A stretch of 64,000 bases of DNA from DATKKM01 sp036741795 (GTDB lineage: Bacteria > Chloroflexota > Dehalococcoidia > SM23-28-2 > RBG-16-64-32): NCBI GenBank assembly GCA_036741795.1, contig DAINRO010000001.1:53778-117777 (forward strand). The letters are read 5' to 3'. The translations under genes and the position numbers were made by a program. Shown piece after piece: positions 26,841 through 35,090 of the stretch. The first letter of the stretch is position 1. The number at the start of each line of letters is the position of its first letter. Below the pieces are notes generated by a model. That model searched no databases. It was not told where the DNA came from and worked only from the letters and a program-made list of their open reading frames with translations.

Positions 26841-27947
26841 ATGCGCATCCTCGCCGTTGACGTCGGCACCGGCACCCAGGACATTCTCCTCTTCGACTCC
26901 GAGCAGCCCGTCGAGAACGCCCTGCAGTTGATCATGCCCTCGCCGACGCAGATCGCCGCGACCCGGATTCGTGCCGCAACGTCCGCCGGGCGGACGGTGG
27001 CGTTGACCGGGGTGATCGCAGGGGGCGGACCCTGCCACTGGGCGCTGGAAGACCACCTGCGGGCGGGCTTCGCGGCGTACGCCACTCCCGAAGCGGCCAC
27101 CACGTTCGACGACGATCTTGACCTGGTGCGCGAGATGGGCGTCACCATCGTGAGCGACGATGAGGTCGTCCGGCACGACGCTGAGCAGATCCGCCTCATC
27201 GACCTCGATCTCGCGGCCATCCGAAACGCGCTGGCGCAATTCGGCGTGTCCGGCGACTTCGACGGAATCGCCGTCGGCTGCCTGGACCACGGCGCATCCC
27301 CGCCCGGCTACTCGGACCGGCTGTTCCGGTTCGAGCACCTGCGGCGCGTGGTGCAGGCCCGAAACGACCTTCGTGCCTTCGCCACGCTGCCCGACGAGCT
27401 ACCGGACTACCTGACGCGCGCCCGGGCCGTGGTCCGTTGCGCGGGGGACGATGCTCCGGTGGTGTTCCTCGACACCGGCCCGGCCGCGGCGCTCGGAGCG
27501 TTGCAAGACCCGATGGTGGGCGAAGCCGACCAGCAGGTTGTCCTCAACCTCGGAAACATGCACGCCTTGTGCTTCCACCTGCAAGGCACTCGTATCCTGG
27601 CGCTCTACGAGCACCACACCGGCGAGGTGACGGCGGGACAGATCGAGGACTTCACGGAGCGCCTGCGGGACAGCACCCTGCGCCACGAGGAGATCTTTGG
27701 CAGCAAGGGTCACGGCGCGTTCTACGCGGATCAGAACGCTGCACCAGGAACCGCGAACCGGGGCTTCGTCGCCGTGACCGGGCCTCAGCGGGGTAAGCTC
27801 CGCGGTTCGCGGCTGGAGCCCTACTTTGCCGTGCCCCACGGCGACATGATGGTCTCCGGGTGCTTCGGTCTCCTCGTTGCCTTCGCCGAGAAGTACCCTG
27901 AACACCACGATGAGATCGAGGCATCACTGGGCATCCATACGGTTTGA
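26841..27947 (+). CDS. DUF1786 (ASKHA-like) protein
   Basis: The 368-residue protein opens MRILAVDVGTGTQDILLFDS, a phosphate-1-like loop of the actin/sugar-kinase/Hsp70 fold, and has a second glycine-rich segment VVFLDTGPAAALGAL and a VVLNLGNMHALCF stretch. It matches my memory of DUF1786 (PF08735), found in Chloroflexota and archaea and sometimes annotated as related to pyruvate-formate-lyase activation without proof. No function can be given. The mRNA is predicted to be leaderless. Confidence 0.75.
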   Translation: MRILAVDVGTGTQDILLFDSEQPVENALQLIMPSPTQIAATRIRAATSAGRTVALTGVIAGGGPCHWALEDHLRAGFAAYATPEAATTFDDDLDLVREMGVTIVSDDEVVRHDAEQIRLIDLDLAAIRNALAQFGVSGDFDGIAVGCLDHGASPPGYSDRLFRFEHLRRVVQARNDLRAFATLPDELPDYLTRARAVVRCAGDDAPVVFLDTGPAAALGALQDPMVGEADQQVVLNLGNMHALCFHLQGTRILALYEHHTGEVTAGQIEDFTERLRDSTLRHEEIFGSKGHGAFYADQNAAPGTANRGFVAVTGPQRGKLRGSRLEPYFAVPHGDMMVSGCFGLLVAFAEKYPEHHDEIEASLGIHTV

Positions 27948-28001
27948 CACAGAATTGAGCCGCAGACAACGATTAGGCGAGACCGACGACAGGAGGCCCC
28001 C

Positions 28002-28919
28002 ATGGCCAGTCCACAACTCCAGAACATCAGTAGCATGCTGCGGTCGCGGCGGAGCGCTGCGGCGGAAACCGCCAGCATCGACATTTCGGCGCTGCGGGCG
28101 GCGATCGAGATTGGAGGCCGCTTCTTCGGCCCCGACCCGGCAACCGCAACAGACGCAGTCAGCGCAGACGGCGTCCCCGGAGAATGGGTAAGCGCCGAGG
28201 GCGCCTCTAGCGATGCGACAATCTACTACCTGCACGGCGGCGGCCACGCGATCGGCTCCATCGAGTCTCACCGAGGCCTGATCTCGCGTATCTCGAAGGC
28301 GTCCGGGGCTCGCGCCTTCGCCATCGACTACCGCCTCGCTCCCGAGAACCCATATCCCGCCGGGCTGGAAGATTCCGTGAAGGTATACCGGTGGCTTCTC
28401 GCACACGGGATTCCGCCCTCACGTATCGTGATCGCTGGAGACTCGGCCGGCGGCAACCTGGCTCTTGCGACGCTGCTCGCGCTGAAGGACGCCGGCGAGC
28501 CGCTGCCCGCGGCGACGGTCCTCCTGTCGCCGTGGACGGACCTGACCGGCTCGGGCGACTCCATGCAAACACGCGCGGACGTGGACCCGATGATCATGGC
28601 CGATCCGGCCCATTTGACGGCTCGACAATATGCCGGCGACACGCCGCTCGATCATCCACTCGTATCGCCACTGTTCGGCGATCTCTCGGGACTGCCCCCG
28701 ATGCTGATCCACGTCGGCGACTACGAATTGCTGCTCGACGACTCGACGCGCCTCGCGGACCGGGCGAAGCAAGCAGGCGTAGACGTCACACTTGAAGTCT
28801 GGCCCGAGATGATCCACGTCTGGCACTTCTTCGCGCCGATGGTCCCCGAGGCCACGGAGGCCATCGAGGTAATCGGCAAGTTCATTCGCAGCCACGTACC
28901 AGCCGAGGTGACGGCTTGA
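28002..28919 (+). CDS. Alpha/beta-hydrolase (HSL-family esterase)
   Basis: This is a 305-residue carboxylesterase of the hormone-sensitive-lipase group: oxyanion-hole motif YYLHGGGHAIGS, nucleophile Ser in VIAGDSAGGNLAL, YRLAPENPYPA, acid DYELLLDD and His in MIHVWHFF. It should hydrolyse short-chain esters in the cytoplasm. The ATG is preceded by AGGAGG. It overlaps the TTG start of sucD. Confidence 0.92.
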   Translation: MASPQLQNISSMLRSRRSAAAETASIDISALRAAIEIGGRFFGPDPATATDAVSADGVPGEWVSAEGASSDATIYYLHGGGHAIGSIESHRGLISRISKASGARAFAIDYRLAPENPYPAGLEDSVKVYRWLLAHGIPPSRIVIAGDSAGGNLALATLLALKDAGEPLPAATVLLSPWTDLTGSGDSMQTRADVDPMIMADPAHLTARQYAGDTPLDHPLVSPLFGDLSGLPPMLIHVGDYELLLDDSTRLADRAKQAGVDVTLEVWPEMIHVWHFFAPMVPEATEAIEVIGKFIRSHVPAEVTA

Positions 28920-29803
28920 GCATCCTCGTCGGCAACCACACCCGCCTGCTCGTGCAGGGCATCACCGGCAAGGAAGGCTCGTTCCAGACGCGGCGCTGTA
29001 TCGAGTACGGCACGAACGTCGTCGCCGGCGTCACGCCGGGGCGCGGCGGCGAGACGGCCGAGGGTGTGCCCGTGTTCGACACCGTCGCGGAGGCCGTCGA
29101 GAAGACGGACGCCAACTGCGCCCTCATCTTCGTTCCCGCCCCGTTCGCCGCCGACGCCGTCCTCGAGGCAGCCTACGCCGAAGTCCCGCTCGTCATCTGC
29201 ATCACCGAGGGCGTCCCGACTATGGACATGGTCCGCGTCCGCCGCTTCCTCCAGGGCTCCGCGATCACGCTCATCGGCCCGAACTGCCCCGGTGTCATCA
29301 CTCCCGGTGAGGCCCGAGTCGGCATCATGCCCGGCAACGTCTTCTCGTCCGGCAAGGTCGGCGTCATCTCCCGCTCCGGCACCCTCGTTTACGAGGCCGT
29401 CGCGCAACTCACCGCTCGCGGTATCGGCCAGAGCACATGCGTCGGCGTCGGCGGCGACCCCGTGATCGGCACGACGCAGGTACAAGCGCTGCGCATGTTC
29501 AACGAAGACCCCGGCACAGCCGCCGTCGTCCTCATCGGCGAGATCGGCGGCCTCGCCGAGCAGCAGTCGGCGGAGTTCATCGGCGCGGAGATGCGCAAGC
29601 CCGTCGTCGCCTTCATCGCGGGCGCCACGGCCCCGCCCGGCCGCCGTATGGGCCACGCCGGCGCGATCATCGTCGGCGCCGCAGGGACCGCCGAGGCCAA
29701 GAAGGATGCTCTACGTGCTGCCGGGGCCACGATCTCCGACTCGCCAGCGGACATCGGCGCGACGATGGAGCATGTCCTGAAGGAACAGAAGATAGCCGTC
29801 TAG
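28916..29803 (+). CDS. sucD: Succinyl-CoA ligase alpha subunit (CoA/acyl-CoA synthetase family)
   Basis: The 295-residue protein has the CoA-binding Rossmann domain with VQGITGKEGSFQTRRCIEYG and GVTPGRGGE, LIGPNCPGVI, and the phosphohistidine loop GRRMGHAGAIIVG. These define SucD, which forms succinyl-CoA with the beta subunit. No sucC is in the window, which is unusual because the pair is normally adjacent. The TTG start overlaps the esterase stop. A partner beta subunit may be elsewhere, or the substrate may be another acid. Confidence 0.88.
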   Translation: MSILVGNHTRLLVQGITGKEGSFQTRRCIEYGTNVVAGVTPGRGGETAEGVPVFDTVAEAVEKTDANCALIFVPAPFAADAVLEAAYAEVPLVICITEGVPTMDMVRVRRFLQGSAITLIGPNCPGVITPGEARVGIMPGNVFSSGKVGVISRSGTLVYEAVAQLTARGIGQSTCVGVGGDPVIGTTQVQALRMFNEDPGTAAVVLIGEIGGLAEQQSAEFIGAEMRKPVVAFIAGATAPPGRRMGHAGAIIVGAAGTAEAKKDALRAAGATISDSPADIGATMEHVLKEQKIAV

Positions 29804-29830
29804 CGTCTTATCCCACGAGGCGACCCCCGT

Positions 29831-29858
29831 TTGCCTGCGCTTCGGGCGCTGATACACT
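29831..29858 (+). promoter_or_regulatory. Ferredoxin promoter
   Basis: TTGCCT (29831-29836), a 16-nt spacer and TACACT (29853-29858) put transcription start about 8 nt before the ferredoxin ATG. Confidence 0.55.
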
Positions 29859-29872
29859 GGAACCACACGAGT

Positions 29873-30355
29873 ATGTCGTACAAAATCCACGAGACCTGCA
29901 TCGGCTGCACCGCGTGCACGAAGCGCTGCCCCACCGACGCCATCACCGGCCAGCGCAACGCGATGCACATCATCGATCCTGAGCTATGCATAGATTGCGG
30001 AGCTTGCGGTGTGGTTTGCCCGGTCGAGTGCATTGCGGACGAGCACGGAGACCTGGGCAAGGGCTTCCCGCGACGAGAGTGGCCCAAGGCCATCGTCATC
30101 GATGACAACTGCATCGGCTCGGGATGCGAGCTTTGCATCAACGTCTGCCCCTTCGACGCACTGGAACTGGATGTCAGCGGCGAGAAGGTCGGCGACTTCT
30201 TCGGCGTCGCCAGCGTCATCGAGAAGCGCTGCACCGGCTGCCGCCTCTGCGAGCAGTCCTGCGGCTGGTCCGCGATCTACATCGACCCACCCCGAGAAGC
30301 CTTGAAGAAGCGCATCTTCGAGCCCATCGAACTCGTCGAATCCGCCACCGTCTAG
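29873..30355 (+). CDS. Ferredoxin-type protein with four [4Fe-4S] cysteine motifs
   Basis: This 160-residue electron carrier begins MSYKIHETCIGCTACTKRCP, like PsaC. Four cysteine clusters follow in order: CIGCTACTKRCP, CIDCGACGVVCP, CIGSGCELCINVCP and CTGCRLCEQSC. That is two bacterial-type two-cluster domains in tandem, with a wider first spacing in the third motif and no closing proline in the fourth. The ATG at 29873 is chosen over an upstream TTG because it matches PsaC-like N termini. The partner oxidoreductase is not in the window. Confidence 0.9.
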   Translation: MSYKIHETCIGCTACTKRCPTDAITGQRNAMHIIDPELCIDCGACGVVCPVECIADEHGDLGKGFPRREWPKAIVIDDNCIGSGCELCINVCPFDALELDVSGEKVGDFFGVASVIEKRCTGCRLCEQSCGWSAIYIDPPREALKKRIFEPIELVESATV

Positions 30356-30380
30356 CACTACGCAGCCCGCCTCAAGTCGC

Positions 30381-30389
30381 TGATATAAT
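30381..30389 (+). promoter_or_regulatory. Extended -10 promoter of tRNA-Ser
   Basis: TGATATAAT gives a TGn-extended consensus -10 with predicted start about 10 nt before the tRNA. No -35 is evident, as expected for an extended -10 promoter. Confidence 0.65.
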
Positions 30390-30405
30390 CTGACTGTCTC
30401 CACGC

Positions 30406-30497
30406 GGAGGGGTCGCATAGTGGCCTAGTGCGCCCGCCTGCTAAGTGGGTAGGGGGGGTAACCTCCCTCGTGGGTTCGAATCCCACCCCCTCCGCCA
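30406..30497 (+). tRNA. tRNA-Ser(GCT)
   Basis: The 92-nt tRNA has acceptor GGAGGGG pairing with CCCCTCC, discriminator G and encoded CCA. The anticodon stem CCCGC/GTGGG encloses loop CTGCTAA (anticodon GCT, reading AGC/AGT). A long variable arm (GGGGGG/CCTCCC) and GGGTTCGAATCCC T-arm confirm a serine tRNA. The leaderless holB-like gene starts 44 nt downstream. Confidence 0.96.
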
Positions 30498-30528
30498 TTC
30501 GCCTCTGAATCCTCCTGCCGGACCACAG

Positions 30529-30534
30529 TATCAT
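30529..30534 (+). promoter_or_regulatory. -10 element for leaderless delta' gene
   Basis: TATCAT ends exactly 6 nt before the GTG at 30541. There is no ribosome-binding site. Confidence 0.5.
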
Positions 30535-30540
30535 GGCACC

Positions 30541-31545
30541 GTGCCATGGTCTCTCGTCGGCAACTCCCGCGCCGTGCAGGTCCTGCAGCGTTCCCTCGAA
30601 TCAGGTGGCGCCCGCCACGCCTACCTCTTCGCAGGCCCTGAGCAAACCGGCCGCGCCACCGCGGCCAAGCTCCTTGCCCAGGCGCTGAACTGCCTCGGGG
30701 AGGACCGCCCATGCGGAGAATGCACACAGTGCCGCCGCATTGCCGAAGGTATACATTCCGACGTGCAGACAGTCTCCGTCGGAATTAATGAGGATGGAGC
30801 CGTGCGTCGCGATATCAGCGTGGAACAAATGCGCGACGTGGAGCGGGCGATCGCCCTCGCGCCTTATGAGGGCCAAGTGCGAGTCGTCATCATCGATCCC
30901 GCGGAGAAGATGAACGACGCAGCACAGAACGCCTTTCTGAAGAGTCTGGAAGAGCCTCCACCGCACGTGGTCTTCATCCTAATCACGGCGGACGCAAGCG
31001 GCCTGCTAGAGACCGTCCGCTCGCGCTGTGCGACCGTTCCCTTCACCCTGGTTCCCACCTCGGAGATGGAACAAGCACTTCGGGAACGCGGTGTGGAGGG
31101 AGAGCAGGCACTGCTCGCCGGCCTTGCCGGAGGGAGGCCCGGATGGGCGTTTGCCGCCGCCGGAGAGAAGCGCTTTCTCGAGTCACGCCGGGAACTGTTG
31201 GACCAGGCCCGCGCCTTGCCGGGCATGGATCTGGCGGACCGTTTTGACCTCTCCTACTCCCTCGCTGAAGCCTTCAAGAAGGACCGCGAAAAGGCCCTGG
31301 CCAGCATCGACGAATGGACGCGCTGGTGGCGCGATGTGCTGGTAGTTCAGTCGGGCGTCGAGGAATCAGTGTCCAACCGCGACCGCCTCACCCAACTGCA
31401 GGAAGACGCCCCAGCCTTCGAGCGGGATGAGGTCGTGAACTTCGTGGAGTCGCTGGTGGAAACCCGCCTTTGCCTTGTTGCGAACGTCCAGGCCCGTATC
31501 GCACTGGACGCCCTCATGCTGGGCGTTCCGAAGCGGAAACGATGA
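30541..31545 (+). CDS. holB: DNA polymerase III clamp-loader subunit delta'
   Basis: The 334-residue protein is a clamp-loader AAA+ subunit. It has WSLVGNSRAVQVLQRSLESG, a degenerate P-loop GPEQTGRAT, four zinc-binding cysteines (CLGEDRPCGECTQC), KMNDAAQNAFLKSLEEPPPH and the SRC motif (VRSRC). The imperfect P-loop indicates the non-ATP-hydrolysing delta' rather than gamma/tau. The start is GTG at 30541 (MPWSLVG); upstream in-frame codons lie inside the tRNA. Confidence 0.92.
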   Translation: MPWSLVGNSRAVQVLQRSLESGGARHAYLFAGPEQTGRATAAKLLAQALNCLGEDRPCGECTQCRRIAEGIHSDVQTVSVGINEDGAVRRDISVEQMRDVERAIALAPYEGQVRVVIIDPAEKMNDAAQNAFLKSLEEPPPHVVFILITADASGLLETVRSRCATVPFTLVPTSEMEQALRERGVEGEQALLAGLAGGRPGWAFAAAGEKRFLESRRELLDQARALPGMDLADRFDLSYSLAEAFKKDREKALASIDEWTRWWRDVLVVQSGVEESVSNRDRLTQLQEDAPAFERDEVVNFVESLVETRLCLVANVQARIALDALMLGVPKRKR

Positions 31546-31569
31546 CTCCATCCGGTCTGTAGAAATCCC

Positions 31570-31631
31570 GTATTAACCAGAGAACGGAAGAGAATTAATA
31601 CTGACGGCCTGAGAATGACAGCCCTCATTCT
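31570..31631 (+). other. Two inverted repeats after the delta' gene
   Basis: GTATTAA (31570-31576) and TTAATAC (31595-31601) are perfect inverted arms 18 nt apart. AGAATGA (31612-31618) and TCATTCT (31625-31631) form a perfect 7-bp hairpin with a 6-nt loop and no clear T-run. They may be a weak terminator plus an operator; the region is AT-rich relative to its surroundings. Confidence 0.4.
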
Positions 31632-31722
31632 GTATTAGCACGATTTGGACGCAAGTTGTCGCGCATAATCTTTGATGGGCCTGTCTCTTCCTGTTAACAT
31701 TCACGCTTGTGTAAAAGAATAA

Positions 31723-31780
31723 CCGCCCGCGTCGCGCAGCGACGGGGCGGGTCTCTCCACGGTTCCCGTGAGGGAGCCGT
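31723..31780 (+). promoter_or_regulatory. Structured leader of the speD operon (two stable hairpins)
   Basis: Hairpin 1 (31723-31750) pairs CCGCCC with GGGCGG and GTCGC with GCGAC around GCA with a single bulged G. Hairpin 2 (31759-31780) pairs nine bases from ACGGTTCCC to GGGAGCCGT around a GTGA tetraloop, followed by TTAGTTTATG and the ribosome-binding site GAGGAGGG. No known riboswitch class is recognised by eye. It could be an attenuator or a metabolite sensor for polyamines or SAM. Confidence 0.5.
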
Positions 31781-31805
31781 TAGTTTATGAAGAGGAGGGA
31801 TAGCG

Positions 31806-32189
31806 ATGCACGTCATCGTTGATGGATATGGAGGTGACCCGGACCAGCTCGCGGATGAAAATGTCGTCCGCGTGATCCTGGACCAGGTCCCCGGAATGAT
31901 GGGAATGACCAAGATCACGCAGCCGATGGTACTCCGCTATACGGGGTCCAAACCGGAAGACTGGGGCGTCTCGGGATACGTCATGATCGCCGAGAGCCAC
32001 ATCGCCATGCACACCTTTCCGGAGCGTCGCCTCGTCTGGGCGGATGTGTTCTCCTGCAAAGACTTCGACGCGCAGCCTGTGCTCGACGCGTTGAAAAACA
32101 GCTTCTCTCTGCGCCGGATGGACGTGCAGAGCATCGCCCGCAACCTCGAACCGCTGACCGAGAGCGAGCCCGAACTGGCCGCTGTCTAA
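31806..32189 (+). CDS. speD: S-adenosylmethionine decarboxylase proenzyme (bacterial class 1B-like)
   Basis: SpeD makes decarboxylated SAM, the aminopropyl donor for spermidine. The 127-residue proenzyme has the self-cleavage and pyruvoyl site Glu63-Ser64 in IAESHIAMHTFPE and Cys84 in DVFSCKDFD. This matches the small bacterial/archaeal form that cleaves before Ser64. A strong GAGGAGGG site precedes the ATG. It heads a cluster with a DHS-like enzyme, a GNAT and agmatinase; no spermidine synthase is in the window. Confidence 0.96.
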   Translation: MHVIVDGYGGDPDQLADENVVRVILDQVPGMMGMTKITQPMVLRYTGSKPEDWGVSGYVMIAESHIAMHTFPERRLVWADVFSCKDFDAQPVLDALKNSFSLRRMDVQSIARNLEPLTESEPELAAV

Positions 32190-32194
32190 CGACG

Positions 32195-33268
32195 ATGCAC
32201 CACCAGCACGGCGGTAGTGAACGCGCCGCGCCCGAATCCGATCCGCTGGTCCCGTTTCGCATAGACGCCGGCGCCTCCGCCAGTCAGCTCGTCGACCAGA
32301 TGGGCGCGACTGCATTTCAGGCCCGAAACCTGGGCATCGCGACGAGCGTCTGGGAGGCTGCACTCAAGGACGAAGCGACGATCTTCTTCGGGCTCTCCGG
32401 CGCCATGGTGCCCGCCGGAATGCGTCCGGTGATCGTCCACATGATCGAGAACCGGATGATCGACGTCCTTGTCTCCACCGGCGCCAATCTCTACCACGAC
32501 GTCTACGAATCGCTCGGCTTCGCCCACGGCCAGACTGACCCCGACGGCGACGATGTTCGCCTCGCCAACCTGCGTGTGGTCCGCTTTTACGATGTCCTCG
32601 CCCCGGAGCATGAATTCGCCCGAGCGGAAAGGTTCTGCACTGAATTCTCGCTGACATTGGACGAGGCGCGTGCATATACGACGCGCGAATACTTCTCGAT
32701 GCTGGGGGAGACGATGATCCCGGTCGCAAAGGAGGAGGGGATCCTTACGGCGGCCGCGAAGCACGGTGTGCCCATCTACTGTCCGGCTTTCGGAGACAGC
32801 GTCCACGGCCTCGCCGTCGCCGAGGGCCGCTTGCGGACCGGTCGACGGATCCAGTTCGACGTAATCGGCGACCTATTGGAACTGGCGCACCTTTCGCTGA
32901 CGGCGAACAAGAGCGCCGTCATCTACGTGGGCGGCGGCACGCCCAAGAACTACATCCAGCAGTGCGGCGTAGCCGGCTACCTCTTCGGGCGCCAGCGGCC
33001 CGGCCATAGCTACGGCATCCAGGTGACGATGGACCAGCCCCAGTGGGGAGGTCTTTCCGGCTGCACCTTCGAAGAGGCGATGTCCTGGCGGAAGATCGCA
33101 CCGGACGCCCGCTTCGTGACCCTCTACTCCGAAGCGACGATCGCGCTGCCGCTGATGGTCAGCGCCCTCGCGGAGAAGCAGGCCTACGCGGGTCGCTCTC
33201 TTCCCGCCCTCGATTGGGACTACACGAAGGAAGAAGCAAAGCCGCGCCCCACCTCCGGCGTCTCTTGA
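32195..33268 (+). CDS. Deoxyhypusine synthase-like protein (putative homospermidine synthase)
   Basis: The 357-residue protein belongs to the deoxyhypusine synthase family: IFFGLSGAMVPAGMRPVI near the N terminus, the NAD-binding AVIYVGGGTPKN, and SGCTFEEAMSWRKI containing Lys300, equivalent to the catalytic lysine that carries the aminobutyl group. Bacteria have no eIF5A, so bacterial homologues are thought to make homospermidine from spermidine or putrescine. It starts 6 nt after speD, which supports a polyamine role. Whether it uses spermidine or something else is open. Confidence 0.88.
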   Translation: MHHQHGGSERAAPESDPLVPFRIDAGASASQLVDQMGATAFQARNLGIATSVWEAALKDEATIFFGLSGAMVPAGMRPVIVHMIENRMIDVLVSTGANLYHDVYESLGFAHGQTDPDGDDVRLANLRVVRFYDVLAPEHEFARAERFCTEFSLTLDEARAYTTREYFSMLGETMIPVAKEEGILTAAAKHGVPIYCPAFGDSVHGLAVAEGRLRTGRRIQFDVIGDLLELAHLSLTANKSAVIYVGGGTPKNYIQQCGVAGYLFGRQRPGHSYGIQVTMDQPQWGGLSGCTFEEAMSWRKIAPDARFVTLYSEATIALPLMVSALAEKQAYAGRSLPALDWDYTKEEAKPRPTSGVS

Positions 33269-34068
33269 ACGAAGCGCCGGGCGAGGCACTCGACCCTCAC
33301 ACCGAGGCCCACGCGGAGAGGGGGCTCCAGAACTTTATCGTCGCAAGCGGGATATGGGCGCGAGCCAGTGGCGGCACGACATGGGGGTATCCAGGCCTCC
33401 ACTGCTTCGAGTCCACCGTCCAGCGCCGAGCCTTCAACCAGGTGATCATTGATACCTCGGCATCCTGCTCGGACGACGATCTGCGGGCCGCGATGAGCCG
33501 CGTCGAGGCGAGTGGGCTGCGCTACAGGTTCCGCCTACGACACGTCATTGATCACGAGATGCGGCCACGGCTCGAGGAACTGGGCCTCGTCCACGGCGGA
33601 GGCCTGCCGGCGCTGGCCTTCGATGGTGTACTCCCACCCGAGCGTGCGACCGGCCTCCGGGTCGAGCCGGTCACCGGCGAAAGTAACCTGCGGGATCATG
33701 TCGCAATAGTGGCCGAGGCATTCGGGTGGGAGGCGGATCAACTCGGGCAGGTGTTCCGCCCGGCGTTGCTTGACGAACCGGCCTGGTTCGGCTGGGTCGG
33801 CTACGAAAACGGTGATCCCGTGGCTGCATCCCAACTGGTCGTCGGCGATGACACGGGTGGGCTCTACTACGTCGCCGTCCTGAGCAGCCACCGCCGAAAA
33901 CGCTACGGCGAGGCAATCACCCGCATCGCGGTAGAGGCTGCCCTCGATCAGGGATGCAACCTTGTCACACTAAGCGCCTCGCAGGACGGCTATCCCGTTT
34001 ACAAGGCCCTTGGCTTTCACGATGCGGGCCACCACGTCGGCTACACCACCCCGAATGGGGAAGATTAG
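33265..34068 (+). CDS. GNAT family acetyltransferase
   Basis: The 267-residue protein has a C-terminal GNAT domain with the acetyl-CoA motif VAVLSSHRRKRYGEAITRIA and the closing AALDQGCNLVTLSASQDGYPVYKALGFHDAG. The N-terminal half resembles a second, degenerate GNAT fold. The TTG start overlaps the DHS-like stop, so translation is coupled within the polyamine operon. An N-acetyltransferase for polyamines is a reasonable guess, not shown. Confidence 0.8.
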   Translation: MNEAPGEALDPHTEAHAERGLQNFIVASGIWARASGGTTWGYPGLHCFESTVQRRAFNQVIIDTSASCSDDDLRAAMSRVEASGLRYRFRLRHVIDHEMRPRLEELGLVHGGGLPALAFDGVLPPERATGLRVEPVTGESNLRDHVAIVAEAFGWEADQLGQVFRPALLDEPAWFGWVGYENGDPVAASQLVVGDDTGGLYYVAVLSSHRRKRYGEAITRIAVEAALDQGCNLVTLSASQDGYPVYKALGFHDAGHHVGYTTPNGED

Positions 34069-34089
34069 CTGCTAGCTCCCCTAAACCCT

Positions 34090-34095
34090 TACCCT
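34090..34095 (+). promoter_or_regulatory. -10 element for leaderless agmatinase gene
   Basis: TACCCT (TANNNT form) ends exactly 6 nt before the GTG at 34102. There is no ribosome-binding site. Confidence 0.4.
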
Positions 34096-34101
34096 AGTCG
34101 C

Positions 34102-34974
34102 GTGACGGACCAACGCTTCTCCCCACCGCGCAACTTCGCCTGGCTCGATGAAGAGCACAGCGCCTACGACCGCGCTCGCGTCGTCATCCTGCCCGTGCCC
34201 TACGACAGCACCGCCTCCGGCTGGGGTGGGTCGCGGGAGGGTCCCGCCGCCATAATCGACGCCTCCGCCGTAATGGAGCTGTACGACATCGGCATTGATG
34301 CCGAACCGTATCACCTGGGCATCCACACACTCCCGGAGTTAGCGGTTCGCACTGGAAGCGCTGAGGCGATGATTGATCGAATCGAGTCCGTCGTGGGCGA
34401 GCACATTGATGCCGGGAAATTTGTGGTGACGCTGGGAGGCGAACACACAATCGCCGTTGGGGCCGCGCGGGCACACGCGAAACGCTACACCGGGCTCTCA
34501 GTTCTCGCATTTGACGCCAACGCCGACATGCGCGACGAGTACCTGGACTCTCCGTACAACCACGCCTGCACCCTCCGTCGCATCTCTGAAGTTGCGCCCG
34601 TCACCCAGGTCGGCCTCCGCAGCGCCGAACGCGAGGAGTACGACCACATCCGGGAGCAAGGATTCCACTTCTACCAGCCTCGTGAGTACCGTTCGCTTGG
34701 CGCGGAGGCGGTCGCAGACCAACTTTCGGACAGCGTCTACGTGACGTTCGACCTCGACGCGCTGGATTCGAGCGTGATGTCGGCTGTGGGCACACCGGAA
34801 CCGGGAGGGCTGCACTGGGACGAAGTGTCTGACCTGCTGGATGTAGTATCGCGCCGCCGCCGAATCGTGGGCTTCGACGTTACGGAGCTAGCGCCGGCGC
34901 TGGGGCCGCGGGCTAACGCACAACTCGCGGCGAAGCTCACTTACCGGCTGATTGGTCTGGCCCTTCGGGAATGA
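34102..34974 (+). CDS. speB: Agmatinase/ureohydrolase family protein
   Basis: Agmatinase converts agmatine to putrescine and urea at a dimanganese site. The 290-residue protein has GGEHT (His115), YNHACTLRR, the TFDLDALDSSV segment (Asp217, Asp219, Asp222) and GTPEPGGLHWDE. The central metal motif reads DANAD (138-142) where nearly all family members have DAHxD, so one Mn ligand His is replaced by Asn140 (codon at 34519). The enzyme may bind metals differently or be specialised. Its position after the speD cluster fits putrescine supply. Confidence 0.9.
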   Translation: MTDQRFSPPRNFAWLDEEHSAYDRARVVILPVPYDSTASGWGGSREGPAAIIDASAVMELYDIGIDAEPYHLGIHTLPELAVRTGSAEAMIDRIESVVGEHIDAGKFVVTLGGEHTIAVGAARAHAKRYTGLSVLAFDANADMRDEYLDSPYNHACTLRRISEVAPVTQVGLRSAEREEYDHIREQGFHFYQPREYRSLGAEAVADQLSDSVYVTFDLDALDSSVMSAVGTPEPGGLHWDEVSDLLDVVSRRRRIVGFDVTELAPALGPRANAQLAAKLTYRLIGLALRE

Positions 34975-35090
34975 GACGGGGCGAAACACTGATAAGAATT
35001 AGCCGCTGGAGATAAATCCAATCGTCCGAATCCGGCGTATAGTAGCAAACACCGGAAACGGAAGCCGTTCATTTGCAGGGAGGGTGTGCA

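Noticed and set aside
31723..31780. SAM-I/II-type riboswitch before speD
   Set aside because: No kink-turn, conserved core or pseudoknot of those classes is visible; only two simple hairpins can be drawn, so it is left as an unassigned leader.
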